A stretch of 11,758 bases of DNA from Paracoccaceae bacterium (GTDB lineage: Bacteria > Pseudomonadota > Alphaproteobacteria > Rhodobacterales > Rhodobacteraceae): the NCBI GenBank assembly GCA_012036325.1, contig JAAUPC010000075.1, positions 1 to 11,758 on the forward strand. Reading direction: 5' to 3'. The notes under the pieces were generated by a model. That model had not been told where the DNA came from, ran no database searches, and saw nothing but the letters and a program-made list of their open reading frames with translations. Position numbers and translations under genes: made by a program. Below are positions 1 through 8,367 of the stretch, piece by piece; the first letter of the stretch is position 1; the number at the start of each line of letters is the position of its first letter.

Positions 1-371
1 AAGGGCCGGGTTGCCGGCGGCGATGCCGGCGCCAAGGAGGAAGAGGAGGTCTGAGGCGCGATCCGGCGCCTCATTCCAGAAGGGGCCGTCCTTGGTGCCC
101 TGCCCGCCTTCGACCGCGACCATGCCGTCGATCAGGTTGCAGACGAGGCGAGCCTGGATCGTCGCTGCGGCGAGGATCAGGAACAGCAACTGAACCAGGC
201 CGGGCACCAGCAGCGTCAGCATGTAGGCGCAAGGCCGATGGCGGCAAAGCCGACCGAGGCTTGCGAGATCTGGTTTGGCGTGATGCCGCGCTGGACAGCC
301 TTTGTGGCCAACCGCCCGGCCCATGCCGACTGGCGCGAGGCGAGGGGGCGGCGGTTTTCGGGGTCGGTCAT
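1..371 (-). CDS. CDP-alcohol phosphatidyltransferase (partial, apparent 1-base frameshift)
   Basis: Membrane enzyme of the CDP-alcohol phosphatidyltransferase family, which moves a phosphatidyl group from CDP-diacylglycerol to an alcohol; the acceptor here is unknown. It starts at the ATG at 371-369, overlapping the stop of the cytidylyltransferase gene (ATGA), and runs off the left edge. Residues 1-47 contain RPLASR and ITPNQIS, typical of this subfamily. The frame then hits a stop at 216-218, but coding continues one frame over: a hydrophobic stretch, then NLIDGMVA and GPFWNEAPDRASD. These align with D-x2-D-G-x2-A-R-x8-G-x3-D-x3-D with exact spacing, but with Asn at the first and third Asp and Val at the Arg. 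One base appears to be missing at 226-227 (GCGCCTAC where GCGGCCTAC would read through). The family call is firm; activity of the copy as sequenced is doubtful. Confidence 0.8.
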
Positions 372-1312
372 GTCAGGGACCAGTAATAGCGCGTGACGTG
401 AAAGAAGATCGGTGCGGCGAAGATCACCGAATCCAGCCGATCGATGAACCCGCCATGGCCCGCAATCAGGTGGCCCCAGTCCTTGACCCCCCGGTCCCGC
501 TTGATGGCCGACATCACGAGGCCGCCGAAAAAGCCCATCAGGGTCAGGACCAGGCACATGCCGGCCGCCTGCGCCATGGTGAAGGGCGTCATCCACCAGA
601 GCGAGGTGCCGACGAGAATGGCGGTGAGGGAGCCGCCGATGAACCCCTCCCATGTCTTGGAGGGCGAGAGCGTGGGGGCGATCTTGGTGCGCCCCAGAAG
701 CTTGCCCCAGACATATTGCATCACGTCAGACAGTTGGACGACGAAGATGAGGTAAGCGATGAGGATGACATTGCGCCCCTCAAACCCCGGGATCTGGAGA
801 TAGAGGAGTGCTGGGACATGGCTGATGCAATAGACGCAGATCATCAGCGCCCACTGGGTTTCAGACACGCGAACAAGGAAATCCTTGGTGCTGCCGCGCA
901 GGGCGGACAGGACCGGGAGGAGGAGGAAGACGTAGACCGGGACGAAGACCGCATACATTCCGTACCAATCGATCAGCACGAAATAGTACTGCAGCGGCAG
1001 GACGAGGAAGAAGCAGGCCACCAGTGACCAGTGATCGCCGCGGTTATGGGTGGTCAGGGTCAGAAACTCGCGCAGGGCGGCGAAAGAGCAGAGCGCGAAG
1101 AGGAGAACGACGCCTGGCTTGCCCGCGAGGAACGCGATGGAAAGGAGGATGACCATGACCCACCAGGCGGCAATCCGGGCGTTGAGATTCTCGATGACCG
1201 GGTTGGTGCCATCCGGGGAAAGCCGCTGGCGAAGGATCTCGCCAAGGATCGAGGCCAGAACGAGGATGCCACCGACACCGGACAAGAGCCACAGAAGATG
1301 CGGGCTGGTCAT
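368..1312 (-). CDS. Phosphatidate cytidylyltransferase (CdsA/YnbB-like)
   Basis: Integral membrane enzyme that makes CDP-diacylglycerol from phosphatidate and CTP. The protein is 314 residues with many hydrophobic segments from the N terminus on. The CTP-transferase signature lies at about residues 268-294: S-x-I-K-R, then KDWG, then GHGGFIDRLD. It matches the PROSITE-type pattern except that Ala sits where Pro or Gly usually precedes HGG (LIAGHGG). The ATG at 1312-1310 overlaps the stop of the acyltransferase gene by four bases, and its own stop overlaps the start of the CDP-alcohol transferase, so the three are probably translationally coupled. The pairing with a CDP-alcohol transferase recalls ynbA-ynbB of E. 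coli, so this may be a paralogue dedicated to one pathway and not the housekeeping cdsA. No frameshift is visible. Confidence 0.9.
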   Translation of the reverse strand: MTSPHLLWLLSGVGGILVLASILGEILRQRLSPDGTNPVIENLNARIAAWWVMVILLSIAFLAGKPGVVLLFALCSFAALREFLTLTTHNRGDHWSLVACFFLVLPLQYYFVLIDWYGMYAVFVPVYVFLLLPVLSALRGSTKDFLVRVSETQWALMICVYCISHVPALLYLQIPGFEGRNVILIAYLIFVVQLSDVMQYVWGKLLGRTKIAPTLSPSKTWEGFIGGSLTAILVGTSLWWMTPFTMAQAAGMCLVLTLMGFFGGLVMSAIKRDRGVKDWGHLIAGHGGFIDRLDSVIFAAPIFFHVTRYYWSLT

Positions 1313-1956
1313 GTCGGGGCGCCCGGGGCAAGGGCCAGGAGGGCAGCGCTGGCGCGGGCAAGGAAAGCGTCCTTCGCTTCATCCGCAGACAGGTGCAGTG
1401 GGGCGCCGAAGGTCAGGGTGCAGATCAGGGGAACGGGGATGATCTCACCTTTGGGCATGACCTTGTTAAGGTTGGCAATCCAGACCGGCACAAGGTCAAC
1501 CTCGGGGCGGGACTTGGCAAGGTGATAAAGTCCGGACTTGAAGGGCAGAAGCGCTGCGTCCGAGCTGTTACGCTGGCCTTCCGGGAACAGGATCAGGGAG
1601 GCGTGCTGATCCAGCGCCTCGACCATCTGGGCCACGGGGTCCGCAACTCGCGCTTCAGGCCGGCGGTCGATCAGGACAGCATTGAAGACCTCGCGCCCGA
1701 TGAAGGCGCGAAGGGGGGATTTCAGCCAGTAATCCAACGCCGCCACGGGACGCGTCTGACGTCTCAGACCAGGCGGCAAAACGGTCCAGAGCAGCACGAA
1801 ATCGCCGTTGGAACTGTGGTTGGCAAAATAGACCCGCTGGCGGGGAACCGGCTCGATCCCCTGCCAGATCGCGCGAGGTGCGGTCATGAAGCGGGCGAAC
1901 ACCGAAATGGCCTGCCCCGTCAACGAGGCAGCAAGAGAGCGGAACCGTGCACTCAT
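1309..1956 (-). CDS. PlsC-like 1-acyl-sn-glycerol-3-phosphate acyltransferase
   Basis: Acyltransferase of the LPLAT/PlsC family, expected to acylate lysophosphatidate to phosphatidate at the inner face of the membrane. It has 215 residues. Block I is the NHSSNGD motif (H-x4-D, residues 47-52), which holds the catalytic His and Asp. Block III is FPEGQR at 124-129, the glycerol-phosphate binding block, and VPVWIANLNK near 157-166 resembles block IV. The start ATG at 1956-1954 lies 10 bases after the cysE stop, and the stop overlaps the cytidylyltransferase start. Its product would be the substrate of that next enzyme. The acyl acceptor could be a lysolipid other than lysophosphatidate; the sequence does not settle this. 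Confidence 0.87.
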   Translation of the reverse strand: MSARFRSLAASLTGQAISVFARFMTAPRAIWQGIEPVPRQRVYFANHSSNGDFVLLWTVLPPGLRRQTRPVAALDYWLKSPLRAFIGREVFNAVLIDRRPEARVADPVAQMVEALDQHASLILFPEGQRNSSDAALLPFKSGLYHLAKSRPEVDLVPVWIANLNKVMPKGEIIPVPLICTLTFGAPLHLSADEAKDAFLARASAALLALAPGAPT

Positions 1957-1966
1957 CTTTCGGGTG

Positions 1967-2773
1967 TCATTCGGCCTTCAAGATCTGATCCATGGTCAGC
2001 GCCGGTTGGGCACATCCCGCCTTGCCGACCACCCGGGCCGGAACGCCGGCAACAGTCGTATTGGGGGGAACATCCTCAAGCACCACAGACCCAGCGGCCA
2101 CGCGTGAGCAGCGCCCGACACTGATGTTGCCAAGGACTTTGGCCCCTGCCCCGATCAGGACGCCATCACCGATCTTCGGGTGGCGATCGCCATCTTCCTT
2201 TCCGGTTCCGCCAAGGGTAACGGAGTGGAGCATCGAGACATTGTCGCCGACAACTGCGGTTTCGCCGATGACGATGGAATGGGCATGGTCGATCATGATT
2301 CCTTTTCCGACGCGGGCAGCGGGATGAATATCGACACCAAACACTTCTGAGACGCGCATCTGCACAAAATAGGCAAGATCAATGCGCCCGGTCTGCCATA
2401 GCCAATGGCCAACCCGATAGGCCTGCATGGCCTGATAGCCCTTGAAGAACAGGATCGGCTGCAGGAACCGGTGGCAGGCGGGATCACGTTCGTAGACGGC
2501 CATCAAGTCCGCCCGGGCGGCGGCCCCCAGGGAGGCGTCCTGTTCGAAGGCCTGATCGGCAATTTCCCGCAGGATCTGCTCGCTCATCTCACCCGAGGCA
2601 AGCTTGAGCGAGAAGCGGTATGCCAGCGCTCGCTCCATGGTGGCATGGTGCAGAAGGCCCGAGTGGATGAGGCCGCCCAACAAGGGTTCGCTGCGGATCG
2701 CCTCGACGGCTTCATCGCAAACGCGGGACCAGACAGGATCGACGGTGGTCAGTTTTGCCCGGGTTTCCAACAT
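1967..2773 (-). CDS. cysE: Serine O-acetyltransferase
   Basis: Cytoplasmic enzyme that acetylates L-serine with acetyl-CoA to O-acetylserine, the precursor for cysteine synthesis. An alpha-helical N-terminal domain (about residues 10-135) precedes a left-handed beta-helix of hexapeptide repeats (about 145-250). The expected catalytic histidines are present: DHAHS (His about 163, equivalent to His158 of E. coli) and GDRHPKIG (His about 198, equivalent to His193), next to VTLGGTGK. I chose the ATG at 2773-2771 because GGAGG lies 7 bases upstream; this gives 268 residues, normal for CysE. An in-frame ATG at 2806 would add 11 residues including an unlikely NGGNGG stretch and lies inside the candidate promoter. 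It heads the leftward cysE-acyltransferase-cytidylyltransferase series. Confidence 0.93.
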   Translation of the reverse strand: MLETRAKLTTVDPVWSRVCDEAVEAIRSEPLLGGLIHSGLLHHATMERALAYRFSLKLASGEMSEQILREIADQAFEQDASLGAAARADLMAVYERDPACHRFLQPILFFKGYQAMQAYRVGHWLWQTGRIDLAYFVQMRVSEVFGVDIHPAARVGKGIMIDHAHSIVIGETAVVGDNVSMLHSVTLGGTGKEDGDRHPKIGDGVLIGAGAKVLGNISVGRCSRVAAGSVVLEDVPPNTTVAGVPARVVGKAGCAQPALTMDQILKAE

Positions 2774-2780
2774 AGCCATG

Positions 2781-2785
2781 CCTCC
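2781..2785 (-). promoter_or_regulatory. Ribosome binding site of cysE
   Basis: GGAGG on the minus strand, 7 bases before the ATG at 2773. The next in-frame ATG upstream, at 2779, would sit only one base from it, so this site decides the start. Confidence 0.65.
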
Positions 2786-2801
2786 ATTTCCACCGTTCCA
2801 T

Positions 2802-2831
2802 AGCATAATTGCACTGCCAAGCGACAGGCAA
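2802..2831 (-). promoter_or_regulatory. Candidate sigma70-type promoter for cysE
   Basis: On the minus strand TTGCCT (2831-2826) and TATGCT (2807-2802) are separated by 18 bases, each matching 4 of 6 consensus positions. It lies in the only sizeable gap between the GTA-linked gene and cysE, where a new transcript would be expected. The match is weak and this is inference. Confidence 0.3.
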
Positions 2832-2835
2832 GTTT

Positions 2836-2852
2836 GTGATCCTGACGATCAC
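2836..2852. repeat. Short perfect inverted repeat at the end of the GTA run
   Basis: GTGATC and GATCAC form 6-base arms around a 5-base loop. It overlaps the stop codon of the DUF7742-like gene and lies just upstream of the candidate cysE promoter. No run of T follows, so it is a poor intrinsic terminator; it could be an operator or chance. Confidence 0.35.
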
Positions 2853-3134
2853 GCTTTGAAATGATGAAGCAGGGCCTTGCAGGCAATCATGGTTGCGGCA
2901 AGGAAGTCCGGGTCACGCGCCAAAAGGTTCGGCAGGTGGCGCAAGCAAGAGACATCGCGCCATAAGGCTGCCGTCGCCAAAGTCCGGATGGCAGCTGCGA
3001 AGGCTTTGAAGGTGGCGATCCGCCACGTCGACCTCTTGGAGGATGCGGGCAGCGGTACGCCCGCGCGCTTCGGGGGCAATTGGCAAAAGCGCGCGGGCAA
3101 AGAGCAAAAGCTCGGGGCCGCTTGGGTCACGCAT
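2849..3134 (-). CDS. Small GTA-linked protein, DUF7742-like (apparent frameshift)
   Basis: Small soluble-looking protein of unknown function that I associate with the gene directly after g15 in Rhodobacterales GTA clusters. The ATG at 3134-3132 comes one base after the g15 stop. Features include LLLFARALLPIAPEAR, an acidic AARILQEVDVAD segment and HPDFGDGSLMA around residues 49-59, then a short C-terminal helix, DPDFLAATMIACKALL. The two parts are in different frames. Removing one T from the four-T run (AAAA at 2922-2925 on the plus strand) joins them into a 94-residue protein, which reads smoothly through EPLARDPDF. As sequenced, the first frame would stop at 2913. No catalytic motif is visible. 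The position suggests a role in GTA production or an accessory function, but that is inference. Confidence 0.65.
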
Positions 3135-3135
3135 G

Positions 3136-6100
3136 TCAACCAGCGTGCTCAATCGATCGGTAGGGTCCCGCCCCAAATTGCGCTGAAACCTGCGCCACCT
3201 CAATGCGGAAGGCCCCGACAACCCCGTCGGACACTTTCATCGCCGCAGTGTATGTGAACGTAGGTTGGGCTGCGGAATACTCCGCCATCTGGCTGGGACC
3301 CTGGAAGATGCGGACTGAATAGACCTCCGCGTCTTCGCCCAGCGGAACCTCGACCGTTTGCCAAGTATCGCCGTCGATCCGTGTCCTGCGCTTCCAATTA
3401 AAAGTGCTGTCACCCGACCCGTCAGAAAATCCGCGAAGATGGGAAACCGGATAGGGGCGAAGCCCGGCACCGTCAAAAGCCTCGACCCGCAAGACGGTGT
3501 TGGGATCATCAAACCCCCGCGCGGCCGCACCGACACGGTAGTAGCGGGCAAGACCACGGGCCGACAGCGGAAGATCGATCTGGAGCAGGGAAAGATCCAG
3601 CAGAACGACAGTGCTTCCAATCGGCCAGCTCTCGGGCATCAAGCCGTCCGTGCCCAGCTGCCCCCGCAACCGCATGGAAAGGTCAAAGACGTCCGGCGCG
3701 ATGGCGTCAGCCTGGGCAAACTGAAACACCTCCCAGTTTCCGGCACTACCATCCCCAATGGCCATGGCGTTGGCACCGTTCAGCACCGCAAGCATGTCCG
3801 CCGAAGCAAACTCGCCAGAGGCCACCCTGACCCGTAAAGGCGACCCACGGTCCCACACGCCTGGCTGCGCTTTGACAAGGGGTGTTTCGGTCAAACCGAC
3901 AACAGCTGGTGCAGCGATAAGGCGATTGATTTCATAGCCCGTATCCTGACTGGACGACCATAGCGCAACTGAGCCCGGCCAAGGTTCACTTGCAACCGCA
4001 ATGTAGGGGGCATGAGGAACTTCCTCACCCGTCAACAGCGGCAGATCAAGGAAGACCGGGAAAACCGGAACGGTTGGGGTGTATGGCCTTGTCGAGATCA
4101 CCTCGTCATCGCCATCAGGGGAATCGTAAACCCCCGCTTCCACCCGCACCGCCTCCAGCATTTGCGCTTCGGACTGGTCGACCCGGTCAATCCGGTAGCG
4201 TTTGTTCTGAAGGCTGACGACATCGCCGGCCCCAAGACGCAGCTTTGACTTTGGTAGCGCAAATCTGGCCCCGTCCCGGGCAATGCGCGCCTCTGCCAGC
4301 CAACGCTCGGCAGTGGCCTGGCCTTCCGAAACGGTCAAAGCCAAGGGAAGATCTGTCTGCGAGACACCCCGCGCTTCGCTGTCCGGGAACCGGGCTTCCA
4401 CCCCGCGAATTTCGTAGCTGGATTGCGAGTCGACAAAGCCAAGGCGGACCTGCCCGGCGGTATCGGCTTCGGGGGCGCGGGTGGTTTCGATGCTGCCCTC
4501 GATATCTGGCAGCATTGCAACCGCATCGAGGTCAATTTCCGCGATCACGCGGCCGCTCCGGCTGCGGAAGATCAGCTTCCCGTCGCGCTCCATCACGTCA
4601 AAACCATAGGCCAGCAGCAAAGGCTGCAAGGTTGCGCGCACGGTTGACACCTCGGGCTGCACGAAACCGCGGACCAGCCCGTAAAGCCCTGCCGTATCGA
4701 TAGCGGTCACGCCAGCTTCTGCACAAAGTTCGGCAATGACCGCTGCCAACGGCTGATTGGTGGACCGGCCGTTCAGCCAATGGCCACGCCCGTAGTTGCC
4801 GCCATCGTTCCAGATTCCGATCTGGCCAGGAAACTCCGGGAACGGCCGGGCATCCCAGGCCCAGACATGCGCATGATCGAAATCAACCATGCTGCCGCCG
4901 TACAAGGCCGACAGGGGGTTGTTCAGCGGATCGGACCAGAAAGACGCCACAGCCAGCAGATATTGCATCTGGATGAGGTCATCCCTGCTGCCGTTCGACC
5001 AAAGCGGCAAAGCGGACTCCGACGACTTGGCATCGATGAACTTGTTCGGCTGGTTGGTCCCTTTGTCCACTGCGGGGCAACCATATTCGGTGAACCAGAT
5101 CGGCTTTGATCCGGGGACCCAGGCTGTCGGATTGACTGCCCTGACCCTTCAACACGCTCATGGTGCAGGTTCGACCACCAGGATTTCAGATCCTTGTAGC
5201 GGAAAACCCACGGCTCGTCGAAGGCGCCATCGGTGATCGGCAGGCGCCGTTGGGCCAAAGCCCCTTCGGGACTGTCATAATACCAGTCAAAGCCCTCTCC
5301 GCCTGCAACGTTGCTTCTCAGATAGTCAACGTTGTAGACCGACCCCCAGGCGGCATCCGCATGGTCCTCGCCGTCGCGCCAATCCGACAGGGGCATGTAG
5401 TTGTCGATCCCGATGAAGTCGACATTGCTGTCCGACCAAAGCGGATCGAGGTGGAAGTACAGGTTTTCACCGGCCTGATATCCAAAATACTCTGACCAAT
5501 CAGCCGCATAGCCAATCTTGGTGGTTGGACCAAGGATCGACCGCACATCCGCCGCCAGCGCGCGCATCGCATCCACCGCCGGAAAACTGTCGCCCGCCCC
5601 GCGAATATGCGTCAAGGACCGCATCTCCGACCCGATACAGAACGCATCGACCCCGCCCGCAACCGCGCAAAGCCTTGCGTAATGCAGGATAAAGCGCCGA
5701 TAGCCCCAGGCCGACGGACCGGAATAGCTGATCGTTTCGCCAGAAGTCGAGAAATCACCTGGGCTGGCGGTCCCGAAGAAAGCAAGCACCTCAGCTTCAG
5801 CCGAAGCGGTTCTGTCCGGCGATCCTTCCTGGCCCGGGGCGACCGATAGCGTGATCCGACCCCGCCATGGCAATTTGGGCTGACCAGTCGTGCCCGTCCA
5901 TGGATCCGGAAGCGTGTTGTCTTCCAACTGATCCATCAGAATGAACGGGTAGAAGATGACCTCTTTTCCAGCGGCGCGGATTGCACGGATCGCTTCAATG
6001 ACCGACGCATCGGCTGGCGTGCCACCGTAAATGGAAGCGCCGTCGACCTGCGGAACTTCCGCCGCGACCGACCTCGCGATCCCGCCCGCACGCCAGGGCA

Positions 6101-7031
6101 TGCCCACGCCGTCACGTTGCGTCTGCTCGACCTTTGGCCGCACCTCACAGGTCGCGCAGCGCAAGTCGTTGCCAAACCATGAAACCACCATCGACACCGA
6201 ATTGACCGCCGGCAGCTCTTCCGTCAGTTGGGTGAGGCTCGTTGCGAAATCCGTCAAGCCAGACGGCGAATGCACGTTCGCCGTTCGATTGCGGGCAAAG
6301 CCTTCGGCATAATAGACGGGCGTGGTTGCAAGACCGTACTCGCCGGTTCCGGGGATCAGCGCAACACCGCGAATGGCCCCCCCAAGCGTTTTTGTCGCAT
6401 CGACGCCCGGCCCTTGCGCCGCGCGGACAACTTCAAAGCTGAATTGCGGAACGCGATTGCCGTAGGGCGCCAACTCCAGATCTTCGATCACCACATAGGC
6501 GAGGCCACGGTAAGCCGGAACGCGCCCTGTGCCCTCAACCGCCTCCATCTTCGGGTCAGGAAGCTGCGTCTCGCTGCCTGAGTAGACCCGTAGGTTTAGA
6601 TCCCGCGGCGAGATTTCGTTGCCATCAGCCCAGATCCGCCCGACGCGCAGGATCTCCCCTTCGCACAGCGCCACTGCCAGACTGATCGAATAGCTGTATT
6701 CATTCACCTTCGGCTTTGGCGCGCCTTTGCCGGACCGGCGGCGCTGGACCGTTTCGGTGAAGGGGGTCGCCCAGATCACCTGCCCGCCTACCCGCATCCG
6801 CCCCCAAAGCTGGCCAATGCCAGCGCCTTCGCCAGCAGCAGACAGGCGCAAGCGGTCAATACGGCCAACATCGACGGGGTCCGATCCCGCGCCCAGCAAG
6901 CGCTGATCGATCACACGGCCCAAAGTCGCACCGACGGCCCGCCCGATGACGGCCCCGGAAAGACCCAGGACGGTGCCACCAAACCCGGCACCAATCGCGG
7001 CTCCGGCCGCAGAAAGAAGAAGCGTTGCCAT
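3136..7031 (-). CDS. GTA g15, host-specificity/megatron tail tip protein (apparent 1-base frameshift)
   Basis: Large baseplate and tail-tip protein (rcc01698 counterpart), involved in host contact and DNA delivery. The first ~45 residues are glycine- and alanine-rich and hydrophobic (LLLSAAGAAIGAGFGG). The central region has the GTA TIM-barrel-like domain (roughly 430-730, with VDAFCIGSEMRSL and VDFIGIDNYMPLSDW). A phage-tail_3-type region follows (HAHVWAWDARPFPEFP onward) and then beta-rich C-terminal domains. The ATG at 7031-7029 directly abuts the g14 stop. The reading frame breaks near residue 629: the run GGG at 5147-5145 appears to lack one G. With it restored, GVRAVNPTAWVPGSKP and FTEYGCPAVDKG read on in frame, giving about 1298 residues, family length. 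As sequenced, the frame would run on to a stop at 4923. Confidence 0.9.
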
Positions 7032-7475
7032 TCAGTTGGGTCCTTCAGGAAAGGCAAAGCGCGCCGCGATACGGCGCTGCCAGGGTTGCGACAGGGAACT
7101 TTCAAGGACGCCATGGCCCGTATAGGCGTGCACAAAGCGCGGGACCGCCCCAGTTTCAGACTGGATACCAAGATGCTTGGCGATGCTGCCCTCGCGCATC
7201 CGAAACAAAAGCACATCACCGGGCGCGGCATCGGCCAGCCGTTTGCTCACCAGCCAGCGATTGGCCGCCTCCATCAGCACCTCGCGCCGCGACGGCTCGG
7301 CCCAATCTTCGGTGTAGGGCGGAACGATTTCGGGCTCCTCCGCAAAAAGGGCGCGCCACACGCCCCGCAAAAGACCCAGACAATCCGTTCCCGCCCCCTT
7401 GACCGAGGCTTGGTGCAGATAGGGTGTCCCGATCCATTGCCGCGCCTCGTGGACAACCCGCTCAGCCTGGCTCAC
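7032..7475 (-). CDS. GTA g14, NlpC/P60-type cell-wall peptidase
   Basis: Tail-associated cysteine peptidase (rcc01697 counterpart) thought to cut peptidoglycan of the recipient during DNA entry. It has 147 residues, complete. The catalytic Cys is in GTDCLGLLRG (Cys32), the His in AKHLGIQ (His101), and a third polar residue is plausible at RFVHAYTGHG (His116), the expected order for NlpC/P60. The start is GTG at 7475, overlapping the g13 stop (GTGA); the stop abuts the g15 ATG. No signal peptide is seen, which fits a protein assembled into a particle. Confidence 0.92.
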   Translation of the reverse strand: MSQAERVVHEARQWIGTPYLHQASVKGAGTDCLGLLRGVWRALFAEEPEIVPPYTEDWAEPSRREVLMEAANRWLVSKRLADAAPGDVLLFRMREGSIAKHLGIQSETGAVPRFVHAYTGHGVLESSLSQPWQRRIAARFAFPEGPN

Positions 7476-8367
7476 GCGCCGCTCGCCGGCAGCCGGGCGC
7501 CTCCCGTGCCGGGGCGGTCAGGTCCCGGATATGAGGCAAGCCAATCTTCGCCCGGAATATGCGGAAATCCGCGGTAGTTCAGAAAGTTGGCAAATTTTCC
7601 CCGGCAGGTTGCCGCTGCCTTGTCGCACCCCGCGATCATGCGAAAACTGTCGCCCGGCAGGACATCCGCCCCAAGCGATTGCCACAGCTCTACCTCGCGG
7701 CCGGACACGCGTTCCCGGTCGTTCTTGACGGCCCCAAAAAGGCCAGCCGCCGCCCCGGTCAGCATCTCGAACCGCCCGTGTTCAAACCACCTTTCGTCAA
7801 AGCCCGGCAAGGGTGCGCAGGTGAAGATGCGGGCATCTTCGACTGACAGGACGATCCCCTCGTGGAAGTAGCCTGCAAGGGTGGTATCGAACCGGCAGCG
7901 CGCATCGCCCAAAACGGCCGAGCAGGCTGGCAGATAGGCAAATCCTTGCGGACGGTTCAGGGCCTCGGTCAAGCCGCGCAATTCGGCCCGAAAGGCACCG
8001 CCCGCGCGGTGATCTCGCCAAAGCTGCCCCGGAACTGTTCGATCCAATCCCCGGGTGAGGCCCAGTTGACCAGATAGGCCCGAACTTCCGCCCCATCGAA
8101 CCGGCCAGCCAACAGGTCAGCTTCCCGGATCGAGGCATCGCTCAACGCCCCCGCGGCTTCCGAGTTGTCGACCGACAACCCCGTGGTCTGCTGCAAGGCC
8201 CGCGCCGTCAGGCCTGTGTCAGCCCGGCAGAGCACCCCATCCACCGTCAGGTCGCGGTCGTGATCGGTAAAGCCCAGCAGCAGCCCATCGGTCCGCCGCA
8301 CCGTCCAGGCCCGGCAAACCGTTGTCGCGCCGCTTTCCAGGTGCGCGTAAAGCGCTTCGCCCGTCAT
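7472..8367 (-). CDS. GTA g13, DUF2163 baseplate hub protein (apparent 1-base frameshift)
   Basis: Baseplate hub protein (rcc01696 counterpart). The N-terminal half begins at the ATG at 8367, with GFTDHDRDLTVDG and GALSDASIREADL as family hallmarks. The C-terminal half holds AELRGLTEALNRP, ACSAVLGDARC, AGCDKAAATC and FPHIPGEDWL. The halves are in different frames: adding one base at the CC of ATCACC (plus 8008-8009) gives GEITRAGGAFRAELRG and a 298-residue protein of family length. As sequenced the first frame would end at 7969. In repaired numbering, Cys149, 158, 248 and 255, with Cys184, are candidates for metal or iron-sulfur binding; I recall an Fe-S cluster reported for the RcGTA hub but cannot confirm it here. 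The start overlaps the g12 stop and the stop overlaps the g14 start. Confidence 0.9.

Noticed and set aside
302..1027. Open frame on the plus strand, 241 codons
   Set aside because: It is antisense to the cytidylyltransferase gene, rich in charged residues and without family motifs; high GC gives long empty antisense frames.
1393..2124. Open frame on the plus strand, 243 codons
   Set aside because: Antisense to the acyltransferase and cysE, spanning both; no recognisable protein.
2802..2820. Sigma54 promoter upstream of cysE (TTGGCA...TATGCT)
   Set aside because: The GG and GC elements are 12 bases apart where 10 are required.
3136..5070. Treating the left half of g15 as a separate gene with a GTG start at 5070
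   Set aside because: Family-typical sequence continues upstream of that GTG in the same frame (FTEYGCPAVDKG) back to the indel, so it is the C-terminal half of g15.
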